Positions 48,419 through 56,698 of a stretch of 64,000 nt of DNA are shown here, piece by piece. The DNA comes from Phaeodactylibacter luteus (GTDB taxonomy: Bacteria > Bacteroidota > Bacteroidia > Chitinophagales > Saprospiraceae): the NCBI RefSeq assembly GCF_007993045.1, contig NZ_VOOR01000012.1:1-64000 (forward strand), read 5' to 3'. Every line of letters starts with the position of its first letter. Positions within the stretch are counted from its first letter, which is position 1. The notes below the pieces were generated by a model. It made no database searches, was not told where the DNA came from, and was given only the letters and a program-made list of their open reading frames with translations. Made by a program: the position numbers and the translations under genes.

Positions 48419-50419
48419 ATGACTAACGACGTAACGCAGCCCGTGCTACAATTTGACCGTCAGGGGCTGGACGATGAAACGCTCCTGCTGTTGTACGAAC
48501 GCCTTTTGCTGCCCCGCCTGATCGAGGAGAAAATGCTGATCCTGCTGCGGCAGGGCAAAATCAGCAAGTGGTTTTCCGGCATTGGGCAGGAGGCGATCTC
48601 TGTGGGGGCTGCATCTGCCCTGCATCCTGATGAGCTGTTGTTTACCATGCACCGCAACCTGGGCGTATTCACTACTCGGGAAATACCGCTTTACCGCCTG
48701 TTCGCCCAATGGCAGGGCAAGGCCGCCGGTTTTACGAAAGGGCGCGACCGCTCCTTCCATTTTGGCACTATGGATTACCATATCGTAGGCATGATTTCTC
48801 ACCTTGGGCCACAGCTCTCGCTGGCCGCCGGTGTAGGGCTGGCGCACAAACTGAGCGGTGAGGGCAAAGTCGCTCTGGCATTTACCGGAGAAGGGGGGAC
48901 GAGCCAAGGCGAGTTTCATGAAGCCCTGAATACGGCAGCTGTATGGCAGCTGCCCGTTATTTTCATCATCGAGAACAATGGCTATGGGCTGTCTACCCCT
49001 ACACAGGAGCAGTACCGTTGCGAAGACCTGGCCGACCGGGCTAAGGGCTACGGCATGCGCTCGGTCATCATCGATGGCAACAACATCCTGGAGGTATACC
49101 GTACCCTTTCAACTTTGGCCGAGGAGCTGCGCAGCAGCCCTGAGCCTGTTTTGGTAGAATGCAAGACGTTCCGGATGAGGGGCCACGAGGAGGCTTCCGG
49201 CACCAAGTATGTGCCAAAATCCCTGATGGAGGAGTGGGCACAACGCGACCCGCTAGAGAATTTCGAGCGCTACTTGCTGCGGGAGGGCCTCCTTTCAGAA
49301 GACAAGGTTTCTGCTTTGCGCAAAGCCATGAAGAAAGACATCAACCAAGGGCTGGAAGAAGCCTATGCCCTGCCGCCGCTTGACGTGAGCCTGGAGCAGG
49401 AGCTGAGCGATGTGTATGCCCCCTTCGAACAGGAAGCCAAGCCCCCTTCTGGCCCAACGGTAGAGCTGCGTTTTGTAGACGCGGTGTCCAAAGGGCTGGA
49501 AATGGCTATGGAGGCCCACCCCAATCTGGTACTGATGGGGCAGGATATCGCAGACTATGGAGGCGTATTTAAAATAACAGATGGGTTCACCGCCAAGTTT
49601 GGCAGCAGCCGCGTCCGCAACACGCCCCTTTGCGAAAGCGCCATCATTGGCATTGGCCTGGGCTTGAGCCTGAAGGGGTACAAAGCTATGGTGGAGATGC
49701 AGTTTGCGGACTTCGTGACCTGCGGCTTCAATCAGATTGTGAACAACCTGGCCAAGCTGCACTACCGTTGGGGGCAGCATGCTGATGTGGTCATCCGCAT
49801 GCCGGCTGGCGGTGGCGTAGGGGCCGGGCCCTACCACTCACAGAGCAATGAAGCTTGGTTTTTCCATACCCCCGGGCTGAAGGTGCTCTACCCTTCCACC
49901 CCGGAAGATGCCAAAGGGCTACTGCTGGCCGCGTTTGAAGACCCCAACCCTATTTTGTTCTTTGAGCACAAGGGGCTGTACCGTAAGCTTTCAGGGGCAG
50001 TACCTGAGGGGTACTACACGGCTCCGATCGGCAAAGCCCGCCTGGCCCGTGAGGGTTCGGAGCTGTCTGTGATCACTTATGGCATGGGCGTGCACTGGGC
50101 TGCGGAAGCTTGCGAAGAGCTGGGTATAGATGCGGATATCGTTGATCTTCGCACCTTGCTCCCATTGGATTATGAAGCTGTGCTGGCCTCTGTACAGAAG
50201 ACCAGCCGCGCCCTCATTCTGCATGAGGATACCCTGACCGGAGGCATTGGGGGCGAGCTGTCGGCCTATCTGGCGGAGCATGCCTTCCAATACCTGGACG
50301 CCCCTGTGGTCAGAGTGGGCGGGCTGGATACCCCTGTGCCTTTCTCGAGCGCGTTGGAAGCCCAGTTTATGCCTCAGCAGCGCCTGCGGGAGCAGCTGCA
50401 GCATTTAGCAGCTTATTAA
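48419..50419 (+). CDS. Fused E1 alpha/beta 2-oxo acid dehydrogenase
   Basis: This is the thiamine diphosphate-dependent E1 component of a 2-oxo acid dehydrogenase complex (pyruvate or branched-chain type), with alpha and beta subunits in one chain of 666 residues. The alpha half (to about residue 320) has the TPP motif GEGGTSQGEFHEALNTAAVWQLPVIFIIENN. The beta half begins near VELRFVDAVSKGLEMAMEAHPNLVLMGQDIADYGG and has VEMQFADFVTCGFNQIVNNLAKLHYRWG. The E2 and E3 genes are not in the window. The ATG at 48419 (MTNDVTQPVLQFD) is chosen over 48380. The branched-chain assignment is more likely than pyruvate, but this is not certain. Confidence 0.9.
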   Translation: MTNDVTQPVLQFDRQGLDDETLLLLYERLLLPRLIEEKMLILLRQGKISKWFSGIGQEAISVGAASALHPDELLFTMHRNLGVFTTREIPLYRLFAQWQGKAAGFTKGRDRSFHFGTMDYHIVGMISHLGPQLSLAAGVGLAHKLSGEGKVALAFTGEGGTSQGEFHEALNTAAVWQLPVIFIIENNGYGLSTPTQEQYRCEDLADRAKGYGMRSVIIDGNNILEVYRTLSTLAEELRSSPEPVLVECKTFRMRGHEEASGTKYVPKSLMEEWAQRDPLENFERYLLREGLLSEDKVSALRKAMKKDINQGLEEAYALPPLDVSLEQELSDVYAPFEQEAKPPSGPTVELRFVDAVSKGLEMAMEAHPNLVLMGQDIADYGGVFKITDGFTAKFGSSRVRNTPLCESAIIGIGLGLSLKGYKAMVEMQFADFVTCGFNQIVNNLAKLHYRWGQHADVVIRMPAGGGVGAGPYHSQSNEAWFFHTPGLKVLYPSTPEDAKGLLLAAFEDPNPILFFEHKGLYRKLSGAVPEGYYTAPIGKARLAREGSELSVITYGMGVHWAAEACEELGIDADIVDLRTLLPLDYEAVLASVQKTSRALILHEDTLTGGIGGELSAYLAEHAFQYLDAPVVRVGGLDTPVPFSSALEAQFMPQQRLREQLQHLAAY

Positions 50420-50479
50420 GACGGTCTTGGGCGGGTAGGTTTGGGCCGGCCCAACGAGTGCTGCAGAGCACGGGTAATG

Positions 50480-50527
50480 CGCCCGGAGCCTAGGTTCCCA
50501 TAAGGGGCAAAGGCTCCGGGCGTTTTT
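50480..50527 (+). terminator. Intrinsic terminator of the E1 gene
   Basis: A perfect 12-bp G+C-rich stem (cgcccggagcct / aggctccgggcg) has a 19-base loop and is followed by ttttt. It lies 60 bases after the stop codon and is the strongest terminator in the window. Confidence 0.92.
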
Positions 50528-50557
50528 GTGTTTGGGCGATCCCCCTGTAAATCTGCC

Positions 50558-50731
50558 GGGCGCCAACCGAATGTCGTTTTTTTGGGCCTGCCCCTGCCTG
50601 TGGGCAGGTGCCGCTATGCTCCGGGGCTCGCTATCCGCTCGGCCCTGTCGGGCTTACCCCCCTCCGCAGCGCTAGGCCGATGCCAGGCTAGAGCCCAAAA
50701 GCATCAACGCCTGCTGCATTTGGGTATACCC
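50558..50731 (+). repeat. Intergenic structured repeat, copy I (uninterrupted reference site)
   Basis: Forward copy with left end gggcgccaaccgaatgtcg. It includes the sequence ggctagagcccaaaagcatcaacgcctgc, which is the empty-site equivalent of the interrupted copy B. Confidence 0.87.
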
Positions 50732-51076
50732 TCAATCTGCTTTTGGGGGCAAAGCAAAGGGGCTGCGTCGGTAAAGGTTCTGTCAGCGGCCCGCCAAGGC
50801 TGCCAACTCTTTTCCCAAAGGTTACACTTTTTCCTTTGGGCGTTTCGTTCTTTGCACTTTAAGGGGCAGTAGCATGCGATTAAAGGCCACTGCAAATTAC
50901 AATAGTCGGTATTGGATGCCTATTTTTGCCCCTTTCGTGCGAGCTCCATCTGTGCTTTTCCATGTTGCAAAGCAGCAGTTTAAGTTAGAAGGGGGTCTGC
51001 GTATTGAGAGGCCGCCGGGGCTTTTGCGCAGCCGGCAGAACAAATCCCATAAACGACATACCATCAACTCAGAACA
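50732..51076. other. Leader region of the adhesin gene
   Basis: The stretch holds a terminator-like hairpin (cccaaagg / cctttggg, 50814-50840, with a T-rich tail) and then about 230 bases before the adhesin start. No gene is supported. The hairpin may be an attenuator of the adhesin or the end of an unannotated short transcript. Confidence 0.4.
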
Positions 51077-54000
51077 ATGATAAGAGCTGTATTTCCCACC
51101 GCCTTCCTTCTATTGGCCGCTGTTTCCTGGCTAAGTGCCCAAACTCCTGTCAATATTAAAATCACGGATGCCCCTGCGGGATGGAACCGCGTGCCCTGCT
51201 CCAATGCTGATGCAGGGACAATTGCCGGCTTTGGCCCTTTTGTGGGCGAATCGAACGACACCGACCCTGACCTCATCTATTTGTGTATGGGCGATACCCT
51301 CCGGGTTGATCATGCTGGGGATTTTGTTTTAAATGGAGACCCCAACAACGCCACTGCTCCAGGTATTGCATACGTTTTTTATGACGATATGCCCAACGTG
51401 GACGGCCCCGACCTCGATGCGGTACTGGCAGACCCTTCTCTCAATACCACTTCCCCTATTGTGGTGAACGGCATGAATTTTTCTCAGATTAACGGCATAT
51501 GGGTGTCTCCCTCTATCAATGGGCAGGGAGACCTCGACCTGATCAACAACGGCAGCCTGCAATCTGCTTACAACGGCGGCATACCCGAGCCGATACAGTT
51601 CTGGTTTGCCCCAATAACGGTAGACAACGGTGCAGGTACAGGGAATATGTACTTTGAGAACGGCGGCCCCTGCGTAAGTGTCGCTATAGATGAAGCCTTC
51701 TCCGTCGTTTATCTGGAAGCCATTACGGTGGCGGAAGAGCTGCCCAATGCTGGCCCTGGCCTGCAGGGCGCGCTCATCGTGGAAGGGGGGCTGCCCGAGT
51801 TTGACCCTGCTGCCACTTATACTGTGAGTATTCAGAATGCAGCTGGCACACTGGCCGGCACGGTGCTTACCCCCAATGCAGGGCATGGGGATACCCTCCG
51901 CTACGAGGTGCCCGCCCACGGGGAGTACGAGGTCGTTATTGAGGATGGCAAAAGCTGTTCCTTTTCTACGGTCATCAATATGCCTGTGCTTTTCGACGTA
52001 GGCGATGTGAACGGCCCTCCGGGCGATACGGTGTGCGTGCCGATTGTGGTACAGAACTTTGTGGACCTCACCAATGTGCAGTTTTCTATGGCCTGGGACC
52101 CGGCCTTGCTTGATTTTGTGCGGGTCGACAACCTCACGGGCAACTTGCCTTCCTTTGATACCGGGAGCTTCAACACTTCTCCATCGGTCACGGATACAGG
52201 CCGGTTGACAATGGGCTGGCTCAACTTCTTGGGCGACCCCATTTCTCTGGCTGACGGTGAGGTGATGTTTGAAGTCTGCTTTGAAATCTTGGGCGACATT
52301 GGGGATCAGGCTGGGGTGAGCATTGTCGATGACCCTTCCATCATACAGGTGGGCAATGCGAGCACAGGGCAATCGGACTTGCCGGTAGATACAGAGCCCG
52401 GCAGCGTTATTGTGACGCCCAACGCGCTGCTTGTACAGTCTTTTGCAGAAGATGAGACTTGCGACGGGGACAATGATGGTTCTTTTACGGTAGCGATAAG
52501 CGGAGGTGCTGCTCCTTATTTGTATAGCTGGAACGAGCTCAACGATACCGATCCCCCCACTACGGGCACAGTGGCTGCTGGCGACAGCCTTATCGTCAAT
52601 GGGCTGAGCCCCAATGATTATGTAGTGACCATTACCGACAACGAAGTGCCAGCCAATACCGTCATTGATACGATCACGATAGGCGCGGGGCTCAACCTTG
52701 GGGTGAACATAGAGGTGTTCACGCCACCTACCTGTGCAGGGGATGCCGATGGCGCTCTGATTGCTGTGGTCATTGAAAATGGGGTGACCAACAACAACGC
52801 TGATGGGCTGTACAACTTTACTTGGAGTATTGCTGATTCTACCCGTCAGGTCCTTTCCGGTATCGCCCCGGGCTCTTATGCTGTTACGGTGACTACTTTG
52901 GATGGGGAATGCATGAATTCAGATAATGGTTTCCTCGGCGGGCCAGCGGTATTAGAGTTGCCCGGGCAGAACGAAACGCCGCCCGATCCCAACCTGACGG
53001 TCAATAGCCCAACCTGCCTAGGGGCAGAAGATGGGGATATCTCCGCAATGGCTACCGGTGGCTCTACTTTTGCTGGGGGCGAGTACATCTATACTTGGGT
53101 AGGGCTCGGGCTGCCTCCGGATACGGCTGCTACGGCTCAGCTGGCCGATATCAACCCTGGCACTTATCAGCTGGCCGTATTGGATGCGAATGGCTGTACA
53201 GACACCGCAACGTATAATATCACACCAGATAAAACCTTGCTCATCAACTTGGTAGATTCGAGCCACGTCTCCTGCAACAGCCTCTCTGATGCCTTCATTC
53301 AGGTCAACGGGTCGAGCCAGGGGCAGGCGCCTTTTGGAGCGTTTACCTACAGCTGGGAGGAGGTAGACGGCGCACAGACATTCAATACCCCGCTCATCCA
53401 AAACCTCGGGGCCGGCCAATATGCGCTCACCATCACGGATATGGACCCCCTTGGCTGCTTTGCAGTCGATACTTTCGACATCGGGCAGCCGGACTCCCTG
53501 CTGGTCGGTCTGACGAACCTCCAAAATGAGAGCTGCCAGGTGGGCAACGACGGGGCGATAGCGGTAGCGGCCAACGGCGGCACAGCCCCTTATCAGTACA
53601 ACTGGTCCAATATGTCGACAGATTCTTCCCTTACTATGCTGAGCGAAGGGGTGTTCTTCCTGACCGTGACGGATGGCAACAACTGCGAATTGATCGATAC
53701 TTTTGCAGTGACAGCGCCTACACCCCCGACCATTGTCTCTTTCGAGAATGACACCCTGGCATGCAATGGGGATGCCAACGGGAGCCTTACCATCAATGCA
53801 GTGCCTGCACCCGGCGGCGCGCCGATCAGTGGTTATGCCTGGAGCAATAACGCAACGGGCCCGACGATTAATGGGCTCGCAGCGGGCCAATATATCGTTA
53901 CCATCACTTCTGCCGATGGCTGCGTTTTTTCTGACACCGCTTTTGTCCTTGAGCCTGCGCCCCTTGCTATCGACAGTGTCAACAGCAACTTGCCGCTTTG

Positions 54001-55777
54001 CGTAGGACAATCCAATGGCAGCCTCGCCGTCTTTGCCAGCGGTGGCACTGCGCCTTATCAGTACATTTGGGGCAATACCCCCGAAAACGATACCCTGGCT
54101 ACCGTGCTCTATCCTGGCTTGGCAGCTGGCACATACAACCTGACCGTCACCGATGCGAACGGCTGTGCGCCGGCTGTCGCCTCAGTCGTGTTGGAAGACC
54201 CGGCAGATATAGACATTGCCTTCAGTGATGTTCAGCAGGTAAGCTGCTTCGAAGGGGTGTGCGATGGGCAGGCTACTGCAGCTGCAATCTACGAAGACGG
54301 GACAACTGGCCTGTTCAACTTCAGTTGGGAAAGCGGCGAGGTAACGCTCGATGTCATGTCCGCTACCGCTGTACAGCTGTGCCGCGACTCACAAACCGTT
54401 GTAGTGACCGACCAAAACGGCTGTGTGGCTACAGCCGAGGTCTTTATCCCAAGCCCCGATCCTATTGAAATTAATGTAGATGTAAGCAATGTTAGTTGTG
54501 CAGGCGAAGAGGACGGTACGGCACTGGCTATGCCATCCGGCGGCACCGGGCTGTTCACTTTCTCTTGGCCTGATTTGGGCGAAGATACGGCAGCGGTGAG
54601 CGGGCTGGCTTCCGGGCTTTACACCATCGTTGTGACCGACGCCAATGGCTGCGAGCAAGATCAGCTGGTAGAGATCACCGAGCCGGACCCACTGGTGCTG
54701 AGCATTGACCCCAACAACACACAAGACGTATCTTGCTTTGGGCTCGAAGATGGGCAGGTGGCGGTCACTTACAATTTTAACGACAACATCAACCCGGTAG
54801 GGGCCAATCCCTTTACCTTCTCCGCCAATGTGCCGCCCGGTGCAGGCTCCCCAAGCACCGGCTTTGCCAATGGCTTGGCAGCGGGGACGTACGGCATCAC
54901 GATCACAGATGTGCGCGGCTGTCGGGATTCGGTATCTGTCACACTGACCTCTCCACCCGAGATCATGGCTGTTATCCCAGACCCGGAAGACCCCCTTTGC
55001 TTTGACGCGACCACCTTGGTCTTCATTGATACGGTCTTCGGTGGGGTAGGTACTGTCCTTGATGATTATCGGTATATGGTGGACGGCAACGGCGTACTGC
55101 TGCCGCCCGACATCCCGGCAGACATCTTCGGTGATGGCGAGCATACCGTGGAGATTTTTGACCCTAATGGCTGTTCTGCGGTCTACTTTGTAGATATCGA
55201 TCAGCCGGAAGAAATACTGGTGACCTTCCCAGAGTCTTTCATTGAGGTGGAGCTGGGCGACAGCACCACCCGGCTACAGCCTATCATCACACCGGTAGGC
55301 ATTGTTATTGACTCTTTCATTTGGACACCAGCTGATTATCTATCCTCGGATACAGTGGAGGCACCTATAGTCTTCCCGCTGGAATCTTTGGAGTATACCC
55401 TTCAGGTGGTAGATGAGAATGGCTGTACCGCTTTCGGCAGCATCTTCGTCGAGCTGGATGCCAATAGGAATATCTACATCCCTAATGCGTTCTCTCCGAA
55501 TGGGGATGGTATCAACGATGAGTTCCGCGTGTACCCTTGCACAGGCGTGACAGCCATCAACAACGTGAGCATTTATGACCGTTGGGGCAATCAGGTGTTT
55601 CAGCGCAGCGGGATAGATGTGCGCAGCGGGCAGTTCTGCTCTGGCGGTTTGCCCCTATGGGAGGGGGATGCCCGGGGCGAAGACATGAACAAGGGCGTGT
55701 TCGTCTACGTCATTCAGGTCGAATTCCTGGACGGTGTGCGCTTGACGTACCGTGGGGACGTCTCGATTTTGAAATAG
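51077..55777 (+). CDS. SprB-repeat adhesin with cohesin-like domain and type IX secretion tail
   Basis: This is a giant secreted surface protein of 1566 residues. A signal peptide (AVFPTAFLLLAAVSWLSAQ) is followed by a beta-rich region. Residues about 300-445 resemble a cohesin domain (VGDVNGPPGDTVCVPIVVQNFVDLTNVQFSMAWDP ... GEVMFEVCFEILG). About ten SprB-type repeats run to about residue 1440, each with a variant of the pattern C-x-G-x-x-DG-x(8)-GG-x-x-P-Y-x-Y-x-W. A CHU_C/gliding-motility C-terminal domain closes it (YIPNAFSPNGDGINDEFRVYPC ... GVFVYVIQVEFLDG), the type B sorting signal for the type IX system. It probably mediates adhesion or gliding. The next downstream feature is a 161-bp element, then a repeat copy. 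Confidence 0.93.
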   Translation: MIRAVFPTAFLLLAAVSWLSAQTPVNIKITDAPAGWNRVPCSNADAGTIAGFGPFVGESNDTDPDLIYLCMGDTLRVDHAGDFVLNGDPNNATAPGIAYVFYDDMPNVDGPDLDAVLADPSLNTTSPIVVNGMNFSQINGIWVSPSINGQGDLDLINNGSLQSAYNGGIPEPIQFWFAPITVDNGAGTGNMYFENGGPCVSVAIDEAFSVVYLEAITVAEELPNAGPGLQGALIVEGGLPEFDPAATYTVSIQNAAGTLAGTVLTPNAGHGDTLRYEVPAHGEYEVVIEDGKSCSFSTVINMPVLFDVGDVNGPPGDTVCVPIVVQNFVDLTNVQFSMAWDPALLDFVRVDNLTGNLPSFDTGSFNTSPSVTDTGRLTMGWLNFLGDPISLADGEVMFEVCFEILGDIGDQAGVSIVDDPSIIQVGNASTGQSDLPVDTEPGSVIVTPNALLVQSFAEDETCDGDNDGSFTVAISGGAAPYLYSWNELNDTDPPTTGTVAAGDSLIVNGLSPNDYVVTITDNEVPANTVIDTITIGAGLNLGVNIEVFTPPTCAGDADGALIAVVIENGVTNNNADGLYNFTWSIADSTRQVLSGIAPGSYAVTVTTLDGECMNSDNGFLGGPAVLELPGQNETPPDPNLTVNSPTCLGAEDGDISAMATGGSTFAGGEYIYTWVGLGLPPDTAATAQLADINPGTYQLAVLDANGCTDTATYNITPDKTLLINLVDSSHVSCNSLSDAFIQVNGSSQGQAPFGAFTYSWEEVDGAQTFNTPLIQNLGAGQYALTITDMDPLGCFAVDTFDIGQPDSLLVGLTNLQNESCQVGNDGAIAVAANGGTAPYQYNWSNMSTDSSLTMLSEGVFFLTVTDGNNCELIDTFAVTAPTPPTIVSFENDTLACNGDANGSLTINAVPAPGGAPISGYAWSNNATGPTINGLAAGQYIVTITSADGCVFSDTAFVLEPAPLAIDSVNSNLPLCVGQSNGSLAVFASGGTAPYQYIWGNTPENDTLATVLYPGLAAGTYNLTVTDANGCAPAVASVVLEDPADIDIAFSDVQQVSCFEGVCDGQATAAAIYEDGTTGLFNFSWESGEVTLDVMSATAVQLCRDSQTVVVTDQNGCVATAEVFIPSPDPIEINVDVSNVSCAGEEDGTALAMPSGGTGLFTFSWPDLGEDTAAVSGLASGLYTIVVTDANGCEQDQLVEITEPDPLVLSIDPNNTQDVSCFGLEDGQVAVTYNFNDNINPVGANPFTFSANVPPGAGSPSTGFANGLAAGTYGITITDVRGCRDSVSVTLTSPPEIMAVIPDPEDPLCFDATTLVFIDTVFGGVGTVLDDYRYMVDGNGVLLPPDIPADIFGDGEHTVEIFDPNGCSAVYFVDIDQPEEILVTFPESFIEVELGDSTTRLQPIITPVGIVIDSFIWTPADYLSSDTVEAPIVFPLESLEYTLQVVDENGCTAFGSIFVELDANRNIYIPNAFSPNGDGINDEFRVYPCTGVTAINNVSIYDRWGNQVFQRSGIDVRSGQFCSGGLPLWEGDARGEDMNKGVFVYVIQVEFLDGVRLTYRGDVSILK

Positions 55778-55813
55778 ACACATGATGCGCCGGGCCTTCA
55801 GGAGCTTAGCTAG

Positions 55814-55974
55814 TGCCTCAAGCCATAAATCCTTGACACCCCAAGTTTCGTTATTTTCCGTCTACTCTTCGTTAAAGAACCGCTCCTTTAGCTCGGGCTA
55901 AAGTCGCGAACCTTCGCCTTGATTAGCCGGCAAATAACTTCAACTTAAGTATCAGAGATTTATGACTTAAGGCA
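55814..55974. mobile_element. 161-bp palindromic element (MITE-like), copy 2, in a CTAG target
   Basis: Same length as the element at 7208-7368 and likewise flanked by ctag on both sides (55810-55813, 55975-55978). Its reverse complement shares ggctaatcaaggcg and aacgaagagtag with copy 1 at nearly the same internal positions (47 against 48, and 102 in both). The arms are different in sequence from copy 1. They still pair with each other over about 40 bp (tgcctcaagccataaatcc against gatttatgacttaaggca), and most mismatches are of the G-U type. No coding capacity is seen. Confidence 0.78.
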
Positions 55975-55990
55975 CTAGGTGACTGAAAAA

Positions 55991-56172
55991 GAGCGTGAAC
56001 GAAAATACCGCAGGTGTTGATGCTTTTGGGCTCTAGCCTGGCATTGGCCTAGCGCTGCGCAGGGGTGTAAGCCCGATAGGGCCGAGCGGGCAGCGAGCCC
56101 CGGAGCATAGCGGCACCTGCCCTTGCGGCAGGGGCAGGCCCCCGAAAAAAAACGGCAATCGGGTTGGCGCCC
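55991..56172 (-). repeat. Intergenic structured repeat, copy J
   Basis: Reverse copy with gagcgtgaacgaaaatacc at one end and acggcaatcgggttggcgccc at the other, and an A8 run next to the hairpin. It begins 12 bases after the end of the second palindromic element. Confidence 0.87.
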
Positions 56173-56283
56173 CTGGAAAAGCCATAGGGTGGGCAGGAAA
56201 GTGCCTTTTTTGCCCCCGCAATGACCATAAATAGCGCATTCCGCCCTCTTGATAGAAAGAGGGCACAGATCGCTTAGAGCGGG
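56173..56283 (+). other. Possible small RNA region ahead of an orphan terminator
   Basis: A perfect 8-bp hairpin (gccctctt / aagagggc, 56243-56264) precedes a strong terminator at 56284-56322. No gene ends nearby on either strand except the adhesin, 500 bases away and separated by two repeats. A short transcript ending at this terminator would be a small RNA of perhaps 100-150 bases. No promoter could be fixed. Confidence 0.35.
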
Positions 56284-56322
56284 CAGCCGCTGTTTGCAAA
56301 TTGTGCAGGCAGCGGCTGTTTT
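56284..56322 (+). terminator. Orphan intrinsic terminator
   Basis: A perfect 9-bp stem (cagccgctg / cagcggctg) encloses an inner tgcaaa/ttgtgca pairing and is followed by ttttgctttt. It lies 500 bases after the adhesin stop codon and 377 bases before the PBP1A start. Confidence 0.75.
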
Positions 56323-56698
56323 GCTTTTGTTTGAAACAAATTGATTAACTTTGACTGGGCGGGTGAGGTTGTCAAAATAAAAACGGCATAGAAGGCGTTG
56401 TATGGCACATCGAAAACCAAGCTTATGCCCCCCTAGTGCCCCAGGGTGTTGAAAAGGCGGATGAAGCCGTTTGTGCTTCCGTGCAAAGAGGTAGGGCTTC
56501 AAGAACATAGGGCGCCCTGCTTAGCGGTCGTGATACACCTCTGTTGGCTAGCGGCTATTGAGCTATCGCAAAAATGGTGGGCCAGAGGAAGTGGCCGCAG
56601 ATGCCGGGCGCTGTCAAATGGTAATTTTAGCCGGGCCAAGAACAGGTGCTTAACCCCTCCGCTTAAGCGCTCAGGCTGTAGCAGTAAAAAAACTCCGA
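56323..56698. other. Leader region of the PBP1A gene
   Basis: No gene, repeat copy or clear hairpin is seen. The stretch presumably contains the PBP1A promoter. A frame from 56446 is open but has no recognisable content. Confidence 0.4.
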
